Shown piece after piece: positions 1 to 8,844 of a DNA stretch of 64,000 nucleotides. The stretch is taken from assembly GCA_964538455.1 (NCBI GenBank), contig CAZIDZ010000002.1, positions 62,001-126,000 on the forward strand. The letters are read 5' to 3'. Numbering within the stretch: the first letter of the stretch is position 1; each line of letters begins with the position of its first letter. The DNA is from JAZDLX01 sp964538455. GTDB taxonomy: Bacteria > Electryoneota > Electryoneia > Electryoneales > Electryoneaceae. The notes below the pieces were generated by a model. The model searched no databases, had not been told where the DNA came from, and saw nothing but the letters and a program-made list of their open reading frames with translations. Both the position numbers and the translations under genes were made by a program.

Positions 1-2
1 CC

Positions 3-3000
3 GGGGCGATCTCGATAACGGGGAAGGTGACGCTGATCCAGGAGGTGGACGAGGACGTTCAGGCGGGATTCCTGATGTACGTCCCCATTTACAAGAAGGG
101 CATGCCGCGGGGCAGCGTCGAAGAGCGAAGGGAGGCTATTGAGGGATATGTTTACAGCCCGTTCCGCATGAATGATCTCATGCGGGGGATGTTTACCGAC
201 TCCACGCATGAAGTTGAGTTCAAAATATATGATGGCGCCGAAGTCGCTGCTGCGGGCTTGATGTATGATAGCGATAATCCTCGCAACGCTTTGGATGCGA
301 GATACAAGCCTGCGTTTACCAGCCAGAAAACCCTTGATCTTTACGGTCATCAATGGACGCTGGCCTTTGAGGCCGGTTCGATTTTCGGGGATGCAGTCGA
401 TCCACGGACCTCTTTGGAATACCTCGCCGCTGGGTTTGCCATCAGCCTGCTGACCTTCCTCTTCATCAAGACACAGGAGAGCACCACGGAGAGGGCGCTA
501 TCTCTGGCCGAGAAGATGACCGCTGCCCTGCGGGAAAGCGAATCCCGCTTCAGAACACTGTTCAGCAACGCGCCCGACGGTATCATCATCGTTGACCAAA
601 GCGGCATGATCAACGCCGTGAACCCGATTGCAGAGAGTCTGTTTGGTTATTCCCCGGGGGAAATGGCGGGTATGGACGTCGAGGAGCTGATACCATCCCG
701 TTTCACGGATCATGCTGCTTACCGCGCGGAATATATGCGGAGTGGGGTGACTCGCCCGATGGGCCGTGGACTTGAGCTCCTGGCGCGCCGCAAGGATGGC
801 GGTGAATTTCCGGTAGAGATCCTTCTCAGTTCGCTGGAAACCGAGGGAGATAGACAGGGTGTGGCGACAATTCGCGACATCACCGAGCGCAAGCGCGCCG
901 AGGAGGACCTGAAAATTCTCAGCGACGGCGTCAAAACTTCAGTCACCGCATTTGCGATGTGTGACATGGATGGCCGTTTGACGTACGTCAATCTCGCCTT
1001 TCTCGACTTATGGGGCTATACCGACAGCCGAGACGTCCTCGGGCGACCGTATATGGATTTCGTGGAGGATTTGGACGCGGCGCAATCCGGATTTCGAATG
1101 GTGGCCGAAACTGGCCAGTGGATAGGTGAGTTGTGGATGAAACATTCCAATGGCCCTCCCTTCCTGGGGGAGACATCAGCCGTTGTTGTGAAAGACACGG
1201 CGGGCGCGCCTTTAACAATTGCGGTCACTTTCTCTGATATCACCAAGCGCAAGCAGGCGGAGGAGGAACTTCGCCGGACACAGCACGAGACCGCGCTGAT
1301 CCTGGAAGTTGCCGGGGAGGGTATTTACGGTGTGGACCCGGAGGGCAAGGTAACCTTCATCAACCCTGAAGCCGCCCGCCTGCTGGGGTACGAACGGGAG
1401 GAGTTACTCGGTCAAATGCAGCACGCTGTCATTCACCACACGCGTCCCGATGGCACCCCTTATCCTCTCGAAGAGTGCCCAGTCTACGCCGCCTTCAAAG
1501 AAGGTATTGCGCAGAGTGTCAGCGACGATGTGTTCTGGCGCAAAGATGGCTCCAGCTTCCCGGTGGAATACGCGAGCACACCCGCGCTTGGCCAAGACAA
1601 CCGACCGACTGGCGCGGTCGTCGTGTTCCGCGACATCACCGAACGCAAGCGGGCGGAGAATGAAAACCAAAAATTGAAAGAACAATACCGATTCACTCTC
1701 AACCAGATGTTGGAAGGATGCCAGATTTTAGGACATGATTGGCGCTACCTTTATCTCAATGCGGCTGCGGAGAAGCATAATCGCAGGCCCAACGAGGAAT
1801 TGTTGGGCAAGAAATATACGGATGCATGGCCCGGCATTGAAGCTACTGAAGTCTTTTCGGTGATTAAGCTTTGCATGGATGAAGGAACTTCCCACAAAAT
1901 GGAAAATGAATTCGTCTTCCCAGATGGAACATCAGGCTGGTTCGATCTCAATATTCAGTCCGTACCTGAGGGCGTTATCATTCTTTCTCAGGACATCACA
2001 GAGCGCAAGCGGGTGGAAGAGGAGCAGATTGCCCGTAAGGCGGCTGAAGAAGCCAGTCGAGCCAAGAGCAATTTCGTGGCCAACATGAGTCATGAAATCC
2101 GCACGCCCCTGAACGCCATCATGGGATTTGCCCAGATCCTGGAGCGCGACCCCTCGCTGACACCCCAGCAGATCAAACAAATCAAGACCATCACCCACAG
2201 TGGTGCGCACTTGCTGATGCTGATCAACGACATACTGGACATGTCCAAAATAGAAGCTGGGCGGATCACGCTCAACCCGGTCGCATTCAGCCTCTATGAC
2301 TTCCTTGGCGACCTGGAGTTGATGTTCCGCTCCCGCGCCGCGGCCAAAGGACTGCAGTTCATTGTGGAGCGTGACTGCAGCGGAGTGCGCTATATCCTCG
2401 CCGATGAGGGCAAGCTGCGGCAGGTATTCGTCAACCTGATTGGAAACGCAATCAAGTTCACGAAAACGGGCGGGGTAGCCGTGAGGGTGCGCACTGAAGC
2501 GGTCGAAAGTGAAGTCGCGGAGGGCAAAGAACCCATACGCATGGTAGCCGAGGTCGAAGACACCGGGCCGGGAATCCCCGAAGAGGACCTGGACTTGATC
2601 TTCAATGCGTTTCACCAGTTAAACACCGGCATGCAGGGCGGCGGCACCGGCCTCGGGCTGGCCATCAGCCGCAGGTTCGTCGAAATGATGGGCGGTGAAC
2701 TCACGGTCACGAGCCAGGTGGGCAAGGGCAGTTGTTTCCGTTTTGACGTAATGCTGCAGCCGGCTGAGGAGGTTGATAAACCGGAAAAACCGGAATCGCG
2801 TCACGTCGTCGGCCTGGCGCCAGACACCGGGCGATTTCGAATCCTGGTGGTGGACGACATGGCGGACAACCGCTTCCTGCTGTGCGAATTACTGCGACCC
2901 GTTGGCTTCGAAGTCAGAGAAGCGAACAATGGCGCTGAAGCCTTGGAGGTCTTTGCCCAGTGGCCGCCCCATGCGGTGCTCATGGATATGCGGATGCCGG

Positions 3001-3467
3001 TAATGGATGGCTACGAGGCTACTCGGCGGCTCAAGTCCACGGAACCGGGACGCGCAATACCCATCATCGCCGTTACAGCCAGCGCCTTTGAAGACTCCAG
3101 GAAACAGGTGATGGCTACCGGCGTGGATGGCTACCTGCGCAAGCCCTTCCAGCCGGATGATCTCTATGACTTGCTCGGCAAACTGCTGGGATTACGCTAT
3201 ATCTATGCAGATGAGTTGGATAGAACCCCGGATCATCCGAAACCTGCGACGATCACGCAGGAATCTCTGGCTGCCCTGCCAAAGGAGCTGATCCAGGCGA
3301 TGGGACAGGCCGTGGCCGGGGGCGACATGTCCCGCTTGGTGGAGTTGATCGGAGAGGTGGAATCCCTGGACAGCGCTGTTGCCCACGAGCTGCAGACCCT
3401 GGCCGAACGGTACGACTACGAAAAGATCAGTGACTGGCTCGCGAGAGGAGAAAGCAAGGATGGATAG
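3..3467 (+). CDS. CHASE/PAS hybrid histidine kinase, 5'-truncated
   Basis: Inner-membrane sensor kinase that would sense an extracytoplasmic ligand and pass phosphate through an internal receiver. The frame is open to the window edge and begins inside a CHASE domain (GAISITGKVTLIQE), so the true start lies upstream; the GTG at 27 is not taken as a start. Numbering from that GTG, the order is CHASE remainder about 1-115, one membrane helix about 131-147, four PAS domains about 165-660 each ending in a DITxRK-type motif, a HisKA H-box with His689 (MSHEIRTPL), an HATPase domain with NLIGNAIKFT, DTGPGIP and GTGLGLAI, a receiver with Asp987 (LMDMRMP), and a tail of roughly 100 residues. The stop overlaps the next gene by 8 bases, so the two are probably cotranscribed. 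Domain calls are firm; the stimulus is unknown. Confidence 0.93.
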   Translation, partial: GAISITGKVTLIQEVDEDVQAGFLMYVPIYKKGMPRGSVEERREAIEGYVYSPFRMNDLMRGMFTDSTHEVEFKIYDGAEVAAAGLMYDSDNPRNALDARYKPAFTSQKTLDLYGHQWTLAFEAGSIFGDAVDPRTSLEYLAAGFAISLLTFLFIKTQESTTERALSLAEKMTAALRESESRFRTLFSNAPDGIIIVDQSGMINAVNPIAESLFGYSPGEMAGMDVEELIPSRFTDHAAYRAEYMRSGVTRPMGRGLELLARRKDGGEFPVEILLSSLETEGDRQGVATIRDITERKRAEEDLKILSDGVKTSVTAFAMCDMDGRLTYVNLAFLDLWGYTDSRDVLGRPYMDFVEDLDAAQSGFRMVAETGQWIGELWMKHSNGPPFLGETSAVVVKDTAGAPLTIAVTFSDITKRKQAEEELRRTQHETALILEVAGEGIYGVDPEGKVTFINPEAARLLGYEREELLGQMQHAVIHHTRPDGTPYPLEECPVYAAFKEGIAQSVSDDVFWRKDGSSFPVEYASTPALGQDNRPTGAVVVFRDITERKRAENENQKLKEQYRFTLNQMLEGCQILGHDWRYLYLNAAAEKHNRRPNEELLGKKYTDAWPGIEATEVFSVIKLCMDEGTSHKMENEFVFPDGTSGWFDLNIQSVPEGVIILSQDITERKRVEEEQIARKAAEEASRAKSNFVANMSHEIRTPLNAIMGFAQILERDPSLTPQQIKQIKTITHSGAHLLMLINDILDMSKIEAGRITLNPVAFSLYDFLGDLELMFRSRAAAKGLQFIVERDCSGVRYILADEGKLRQVFVNLIGNAIKFTKTGGVAVRVRTEAVESEVAEGKEPIRMVAEVEDTGPGIPEEDLDLIFNAFHQLNTGMQGGGTGLGLAISRRFVEMMGGELTVTSQVGKGSCFRFDVMLQPAEEVDKPEKPESRHVVGLAPDTGRFRILVVDDMADNRFLLCELLRPVGFEVREANNGAEALEVFAQWPPHAVLMDMRMPVMDGYEATRRLKSTEPGRAIPIIAVTASAFEDSRKQVMATGVDGYLRKPFQPDDLYDLLGKLLGLRYIYADELDRTPDHPKPATITQESLAALPKELIQAMGQAVAGGDMSRLVELIGEVESLDSAVAHELQTLAERYDYEKISDWLARGESKDG

Positions 3468-4566
3468 CAAACAGGACAGGGCAACCATCATGGTGGTGGA
3501 CGATACCCCGGCCAATCTGATGCTGCTTGATGACATGTTGAGCGCCAAGGGGTATCGAGTACTCACAATGCCCCGAGGGGATCTTGCCCTGAAAGCAGTA
3601 ACGATCAACCCGCCCGATCTCATCCTGCTGGACATTAACATGCCTGGCATGAATGGTTTTGAAGTCTGCAAACGCCTGAAGGAAGACGAGAATATGAATG
3701 ACACCCCCGTCCTTTTTATCAGTGCTTATACAGAGACAGTAGAGAAAATAAAAGCGTTCAGTGCTGGTGGAGTGGACTATATCACCAAACCGTTTCAGGA
3801 AGAAGAGGTGACTGCACGTGTAGAAACTCACCTTGAAATACATCGTCAAAAACGTGAGATTGCAAAAAATTATCGAGAACTGAAAGAACTCATCGGATTG
3901 CGTGATAACCTCACTCAAATGATCGTGCACGATTTACGCTCTCCCCTGACCGCAATTTATGGCTCACTTGAAGTACTGAATTTGACGTTCAATGATGAAT
4001 TGTCGGAACAGGCAAATCAACTCATCCGGAATGCTCGAAATAATGCCAGCAAGATGATAGAAATGGTCAGTTCTTTGCTTGACTTAGATCGTCTGGAATC
4101 TGGAGAATTGCAACTTAACATAGAAGAAGTTGATGTAAATATGATGATTGAAGATTCCCTGGCAATGTTTAAAGATTCAGCGAAACATATACATTTTGAT
4201 GTTAAAGTGTCCTCGAAATCGCTTAAATCTTCATTTGATAAAGAGTTAATCCGTCGTGTACTGATAAATTTAACAGAAAATGCAGTGAAATTTTCTCCGG
4301 ACAGGAGTGTAATTACCATCTCTGCATCTGAGACCGAAAAAGAACTTAAATTCAGCGTCACTGATAAAGGCCCCGGCATACCTTTGGAAAGCCATGAGTT
4401 CATTTTCAAAAAATATGGCCAGTTGGCATCTAAACGTTTTGGATATTCGTCTGGCATCGGGCTTGCGTTTTGCAAGCTGGCCGTGGAAGCTCATCATGGT
4501 ACAATAGGTGTCGAAAGCGAGGTTGGCAGCGGTAGTACATTTATGTTTACCCTGCCAAAGTCGTAA
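3460..4566 (+). CDS. Response regulator/histidine kinase (REC-HisKA-HATPase)
   Basis: Cytoplasmic 368-residue protein with a receiver at the N terminus and a kinase core behind it, an arrangement used in phosphorelays where an upstream kinase modulates a second kinase. The receiver has VVDD acidic residues, phospho-acceptor Asp58 (LILLDINMP) and Lys110 (TKPF). A coiled linker follows, then HisKA with His157 (VHDLRSPLTA) and an ATPase domain with NLTENAVKFSP, DKGPGIP and SGIGLAF. There is no membrane segment. The ATG at 3460 is chosen because gaggag lies just upstream and the receiver starts immediately after it; an in-frame upstream extension is open but adds nothing recognisable. It overlaps the preceding hybrid kinase gene by 8 bases, suggesting translational coupling. 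Base composition is already lower in GC than in the first gene. Confidence 0.9.
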   Translation: MDSKQDRATIMVVDDTPANLMLLDDMLSAKGYRVLTMPRGDLALKAVTINPPDLILLDINMPGMNGFEVCKRLKEDENMNDTPVLFISAYTETVEKIKAFSAGGVDYITKPFQEEEVTARVETHLEIHRQKREIAKNYRELKELIGLRDNLTQMIVHDLRSPLTAIYGSLEVLNLTFNDELSEQANQLIRNARNNASKMIEMVSSLLDLDRLESGELQLNIEEVDVNMMIEDSLAMFKDSAKHIHFDVKVSSKSLKSSFDKELIRRVLINLTENAVKFSPDRSVITISASETEKELKFSVTDKGPGIPLESHEFIFKKYGQLASKRFGYSSGIGLAFCKLAVEAHHGTIGVESEVGSGSTFMFTLPKS

Positions 4567-4616
4567 ACCAGATCGGCGAGGAAAGCATCGCCCGCCTTTC
4601 AGGAAATGGAGTTCCG

Positions 4617-5747
4617 ATGGAGGAATCCTCAAAAGCTTTTGAAGGTGTTGATATTCCTAAATCAAAGTGGCCCATACTGCTTGAAGAGATACTGAAATAC
4701 TCGCCTGAAATCAGGCTCGAGTACGCAGGCACTGTAATGAAATCAAAGTTGCTGGCTCGTCGAACGAAGGAGGACCGGTTTTCAACGACGTTCGTCATTG
4801 AACTTCCAACACCGGATTTATCCAAAGAAATTCTCGGCAAACGTCAAGTAATCAGATTCTTCGTCTTATATCTTGGTGATGGGGAGCAGCATTATGTGCA
4901 CAGTGATGCCTCCCTCGAGCGCTTCATCATCTATTATGGTTATCCTGCATTGGTAATGACCATGATTCCACCGATAAAGCACTACTCGCAAGCCGCCGTT
5001 TCTTATCCGTCAGAAGACAAGCCGGTCCATATCAGCATCCCTGCAGAGGGAAAACCAGCCGAAATCCGTGCAACTGAAGTTTCTGCGAATAAGATTGTAA
5101 CTGAAACGGTTAAGCAAAAAGGAATGTCTATTCAAACGGGGTCTGTAGAGGGAATGACCCTGAAACTCCCGAGCAATAATAACGTTAGTGCAGCCGGTAA
5201 TGTAATAAAGACAAATGATGATAGGCTTATGATTAACCTGAAAGATATTGACGAAACGGATAAGGAAACTTTGAATAATTATTTATATGACGACTTTAAA
5301 TCTACCTATGATTCAAGGATAAGCTATTTGATGAGAATAAAGAAGGATAAAGATAGTAATATTAATGAAATAAGTAGTAAAAAAATATCTTTAATATTAA
5401 TTATAGATGATGAGGTTGATTCACATTTAGCATTGACAATTCTGTTGGAAAAACGTGGCTATCGTTATGAGTTTGCTGAGAATGGTGCCGAAGGAATAAG
5501 AAAAGCAAGGATAATAAATCCCGATCTTATTTTATTAGACATAAATATGCCACAATTGAATGGATTGGAAACATTAAAACTATTAAGGATGTTTTTGGAG
5601 GTCAAAGAAGTGCCTGTCATTATGCTGACCGGAAATACTAATCTTGAGACAGTTGCTAAATCAAGTGAATATGGAATATCAGGCTATGTGAGTAAACCCT
5701 ATGATCCAATTGAAGTGGTTCAACGTATTGAAAATATCCTTAAATGA
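4617..5747 (+). CDS. PilZ-like N-terminal region fused to a C-terminal receiver
   Basis: 376-residue protein 50 bases after the REC-kinase, preceded by an aggaaatgga ribosome site. The C-terminal third (about 257-376) is a clear receiver: ILIIDDE acidic pocket, phospho-acceptor Asp308 (LILLDINMP), Lys360 (SKPYDP). The N-terminal 250 residues have no motif I can name with confidence. Alternating short beta strands near 125-215 followed by an acidic helix (residues about 203-235) resemble the YcgR-N/PilZ layout of c-di-GMP effectors, but the RxxxR and D/NxSxxG binding signatures are not visible. I infer an output protein for the two kinases upstream. The reading frame becomes very AT-rich from about 5200 to 5740, unlike almost everything else in the window, a sign of foreign origin. 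Confidence 0.75.
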   Translation: MEESSKAFEGVDIPKSKWPILLEEILKYSPEIRLEYAGTVMKSKLLARRTKEDRFSTTFVIELPTPDLSKEILGKRQVIRFFVLYLGDGEQHYVHSDASLERFIIYYGYPALVMTMIPPIKHYSQAAVSYPSEDKPVHISIPAEGKPAEIRATEVSANKIVTETVKQKGMSIQTGSVEGMTLKLPSNNNVSAAGNVIKTNDDRLMINLKDIDETDKETLNNYLYDDFKSTYDSRISYLMRIKKDKDSNINEISSKKISLILIIDDEVDSHLALTILLEKRGYRYEFAENGAEGIRKARIINPDLILLDINMPQLNGLETLKLLRMFLEVKEVPVIMLTGNTNLETVAKSSEYGISGYVSKPYDPIEVVQRIENILK

Positions 5748-5863
5748 TAGTATTGAAGAATTTTAGCGTAATATTCCGGAAGACCTTCAGCTCCGAGCCG
5801 ACACCCCTCGAAGACGGGCTCGCGCGAACAATCGCCTGGTACCGCGATCAGAGTAAGACCTGA
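5744..5863 (+). pseudogene. 3' remnant of an NDP-sugar epimerase/dehydratase gene
   Basis: Directly after the AT-rich receiver gene a short open frame reads RKTFSSEPTPLEDGLART, continuing IAWYRDQSKT and a TGA at 5861-5863. PLEDGLARTIAWYR is the usual C-terminal helix of NAD-dependent sugar-nucleotide epimerases (extended SDR family, consensus like TPLEEGLRRTIEWYR). No Rossmann fold, catalytic YxxxK or plausible start is present, so this is the last ~25-30 codons of a gene whose body is missing. Its base composition returns to the GC-rich norm of the window. Either the signalling cassette was inserted into or next to the gene, deleting its 5' part, or a sequence join lies near 5750-5775. Confidence 0.55.
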
Positions 5864-6017
5864 TTGAATCTCCTCTCCTGTGCTCAGACCTCGCTACAAT
5901 CCCGTTTTCCCGGTTTTTTGCTTGCTGTAACCTTGACTACCCACGATCTTTTGTTCGGATTGCCAAACTTCAACGTTTGTGCATCCTGTGGCTGTTTTTA
6001 CTGGAGGGACAGGATTC

Positions 6018-6590
6018 ATGAGAAAACTATCGATACTTCTGATCGTCGCGGCGCTGCCGTTATTTGCGGTGATGGCAAAAGCGCAACCTGGGGGCATGGG
6101 AACGGCCCAGGGAAAAACGGGACCGATGCCCACGGTGACCAGGGCGGTCGCTGTGCTCCATCCGACGGAGGGAAACACCGTGCATGGCATGGTCACCTTT
6201 GAACAGGTTGAAGGTGGAATTCACGTCGTCGCAGAGGTATATGGTCTTAAGCCGGGCACAAAGCACGGTTTCCACATCCATCAGTACGGGGATTGCTCAG
6301 CTCTCGACGGCACCTCGGCGGGTGGGCATTTCAACCCGACCGGAAAGAAGCACGGCGGGCCCATGGCCGCTGAGCGTCACGTCGGTGATATGGGAAACCT
6401 CGTGGTCGGCGACGACGGGGTTGGCCGCGTGGACTACGTGGACACCGTAATGTCGTTCTCCGGGCTCAATTCCATCATCGGTCGCGGCGTCATCGTGCAC
6501 GCTGGCGAGGACGATCTGACCAGCCAGCCGACCGGTGCGGCGGGGGCGCGCGTCGCCTGCGGAGTGATCGGTATCGCTGCCCCCAAATAG
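6018..6590 (+). CDS. sodC: Cu/Zn superoxide dismutase, secreted
   Basis: 190-residue periplasmic enzyme that dismutates superoxide to hydrogen peroxide and oxygen. It starts with a typical signal peptide (MRKLSILLIVAALPLFAVM, cleavage after AKA). Metal ligands are visible: copper pair His86 and His88 in GFHIHQYGDCS, the bridging His104 in GGHFNP, HVGDMGNL, a zinc-ligand region with Asp, and the closing His in GRGVIVHAGEDDL. The two disulfide cysteines are in GDCS and RVACGVIG. The ATG at 6018 is chosen because ggagggacagg lies just before it and the signal peptide follows; the longer frame from 5979 adds nothing sensible. It stands alone and is followed by a good hairpin terminator. Confidence 0.96.
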   Translation: MRKLSILLIVAALPLFAVMAKAQPGGMGTAQGKTGPMPTVTRAVAVLHPTEGNTVHGMVTFEQVEGGIHVVAEVYGLKPGTKHGFHIHQYGDCSALDGTSAGGHFNPTGKKHGGPMAAERHVGDMGNLVVGDDGVGRVDYVDTVMSFSGLNSIIGRGVIVHAGEDDLTSQPTGAAGARVACGVIGIAAPK

Positions 6591-6616
6591 GGAGCAACGG
6601 GAAGTAAACCGATCAC

Positions 6617-6649
6617 CCCCGGTGGCGAGATCTGGTCACCGGGGTTTTT
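6617..6649 (+). terminator. Rho-independent terminator of sodC
   Basis: Eight-base-pair GC-rich stem ccccggtg / caccgggg with a 12-base loop followed by five T residues, 27 bases after the sodC stop codon. Confidence 0.85.
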
Positions 6650-6799
6650 CCTGGAACGGGGAAAGAGACAACGTTGAGCTTAGGTTGCCCCGCCTCTATC
6701 TTGGATGAACTGTAAATCCGTAGGGAGCCTGCGGATTTGTGAGGGGACAGAGCAGGAAAGAAGTGGAATTGCCAGGGCAATCAACTCGGAGAGCTGCGA

Positions 6800-8686
6800 A
6801 TGAACAGGCGTGAAAGGATCGCTGCGGTCACGCTCTGGTCGCTGTCCGGATTGCTTCTCGCAGGATCTTGGATTGTTGCGGAAATCAATCATCCCGGGCG
6901 CACCTGGGGTCTGGACGGCTTCAGGTTTCTCGGAATGCCGCTCCGCCTGACGCTCACCGGCGGTGGAGTTGCGCTCGCCGTTGTTGTGGCGCTGATCGCC
7001 CTTCAGGCGAAGGGGGTGCTCGCCCGCTTCATTCCCTGGATGATCCTCGCCGGGTTCTTCCTCGCAATGCTGCTGTTTCCCCCTGCGACTTTCTTGCGCG
7101 GCGACGGGCAGCTTCTTATCGATGCTGTGCGTTCGCATAGGTTGCTCCCGCTGCGTGCTCCGCTGACCAGCCTGATCACCGATGGATTGAGCCGTATCCC
7201 GGCCTTCGGCGACCATCCGGAACGTGTGTTCCGTGGGCTTGGTTTGCTCGGGGGGCTGCTCCACCTCTGGGCGATCGTTTTGATCCTGCGGGATTGGAAG
7301 AATGTTGCCGGAAAAATTGCTGCGGCACTCCTGCTCACCCGAACGGGGGCGCTGCTGTTATACGTGGGGCTGGCGGAATACTACGCGCTCGTCGCCGGAG
7401 CCGTGGTGCTAGCCATGGCGTTGTCGCTTCGTCCGCTTCGGGAAGGGCGGTTTCCACGGGCCGGGTTTCTCGTCGCGATTCTTGCCTCGTTTTTTCACAT
7501 CATGGGGGTTGTGCTGCTGCCCGCGTTCGTGCTGGCCCTCACTCCACGCTTGGGCAGACGGTGGTCTCGACTTCTGTTTGCACTCGTGGCTGTTCTCGGA
7601 ATGGCTGTTGCTCTGGTTTTCGCACGGGCGCACATGATGGCTCCCTTCGGGCCGGCGCTGCACGGATCAGCATTCGCTGCCTGGGGCCGCCGGTTGCTCG
7701 ATGACGTAAACCTGCTTTTTTGGATGGCGCCGGGGGCGGCGGTTTTGCTGCCTGCCTGGCTGTTGCTGCGCAGGGAGCAGAACGTCGCAACGGAGGAGCG
7801 CAGCACCCGGGAATTCCTCGTCGGGGCATTTCTGGGCACAGTGGGATTCCTGCTCCTGTTCAAACCCGATTTGGGAGCGGCGCGAGATGCGGACCTGTAC
7901 GTTGTATTCGGACTGATGCTTCTGCTTCTCACGCTGGAGCTCTTTCGCGGTGCCGACAGGCGTATTCTGGCGCACGCTTCCGGCGCGATCCTGCTCGCGG
8001 GCATTGTCACCGTTGGAGCGCAGCTGATGGTCCAGGCGAATGAGAGCGAGTCAATCCAACGACATCGGCGGCTTCTCGAGCTCGATCCGACTGCGAATGT
8101 GGCGTACGGTTGGGAATTCCTCGGACAGCACTACCTGGAACAGGGCAGATACCCGGAGGCCCGCCAGGCGTACACCCAAGCCTGGGAGGCTTCCAAGAAC
8201 CCGCGCTACACCATTGCCCTCTCGACGCTCGCACTCCAATTTCACCGCGCGGATCAGGCAGAGCAGTGGGCGCGCATCGCCGTGAAGGCGTTTCCCGGGA
8301 ACGCTGAGGCGCAGGCGTCTCTGGGTGCCGCTCTCTATGCACAGGGAAAAATTGCGGACAGCGCGGAACCGTTGGAGAAGGCCCTTCGTGGAGGGCTCGC
8401 CGACCCGACACTGGTCCTGCTTCTGGGGGACGCTTGGGTTCGGGTTGGAAGGGCGGCGGACGCCGTTCAGCTGCTCGACAGCGCGTTCCGTTCCGGGCTG
8501 CACGCGACGGGAAACCTGTTGACGGTAATGGCTCAGGCTCAGGAAGCGCTGGACCACGAGGAGCTCGCCGCGAAACTGTACGATCAGGCGTTGCAGTTGC
8601 ATGTGCAGGAGCCGTTCCGCAGCCGTGCCCGTGAGGGGCGGAGCAGGCTTGGCTCTCTGCTGCGCTCCACCCCCTCGAATCCGTAG
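6800..8686 (+). CDS. Polytopic membrane protein with C-terminal TPR repeats (paralogue A)
   Basis: 628-residue protein. Residues 1-420 contain about ten hydrophobic helices with short loops carrying FLRGDGQ, LRAPL, a GLAEYYALVAG helix and KPDLGAARDADLY, features reminiscent of GT39/GT-C-type membrane glycosyltransferases and of TPR-tailed relatives. Residues about 425-620 are tetratricopeptide-like helix pairs (YGWEFLGQHYLEQGRYPEAR, AEAQASLGAALYAQGKI). No catalytic residue can be assigned. The gene at 9716-11623 on the opposite strand is a full-length paralogue with the same motifs in the same order. The ATG at 6800 has ggagag a few bases upstream. A role in envelope glycan or glycoprotein assembly is inference from topology only. 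Confidence 0.8.
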   Translation: MNRRERIAAVTLWSLSGLLLAGSWIVAEINHPGRTWGLDGFRFLGMPLRLTLTGGGVALAVVVALIALQAKGVLARFIPWMILAGFFLAMLLFPPATFLRGDGQLLIDAVRSHRLLPLRAPLTSLITDGLSRIPAFGDHPERVFRGLGLLGGLLHLWAIVLILRDWKNVAGKIAAALLLTRTGALLLYVGLAEYYALVAGAVVLAMALSLRPLREGRFPRAGFLVAILASFFHIMGVVLLPAFVLALTPRLGRRWSRLLFALVAVLGMAVALVFARAHMMAPFGPALHGSAFAAWGRRLLDDVNLLFWMAPGAAVLLPAWLLLRREQNVATEERSTREFLVGAFLGTVGFLLLFKPDLGAARDADLYVVFGLMLLLLTLELFRGADRRILAHASGAILLAGIVTVGAQLMVQANESESIQRHRRLLELDPTANVAYGWEFLGQHYLEQGRYPEARQAYTQAWEASKNPRYTIALSTLALQFHRADQAEQWARIAVKAFPGNAEAQASLGAALYAQGKIADSAEPLEKALRGGLADPTLVLLLGDAWVRVGRAADAVQLLDSAFRSGLHATGNLLTVMAQAQEALDHEELAAKLYDQALQLHVQEPFRSRAREGRSRLGSLLRSTPSNP

Positions 8687-8844
8687 AATGTAGGGATTCG
8701 CAAGCGTGGGGAATGCTGAGCGCATCCGTACGCGACGAGGAGGCCGGGTCAGGTGGAGATGCGGGCGGGCAACAGCAAAATGCGAACGCTCCCTGCCTTT
8801 CAACACGGGTTTTCCGACTGGTGCAACCACGACACGGATATCCG

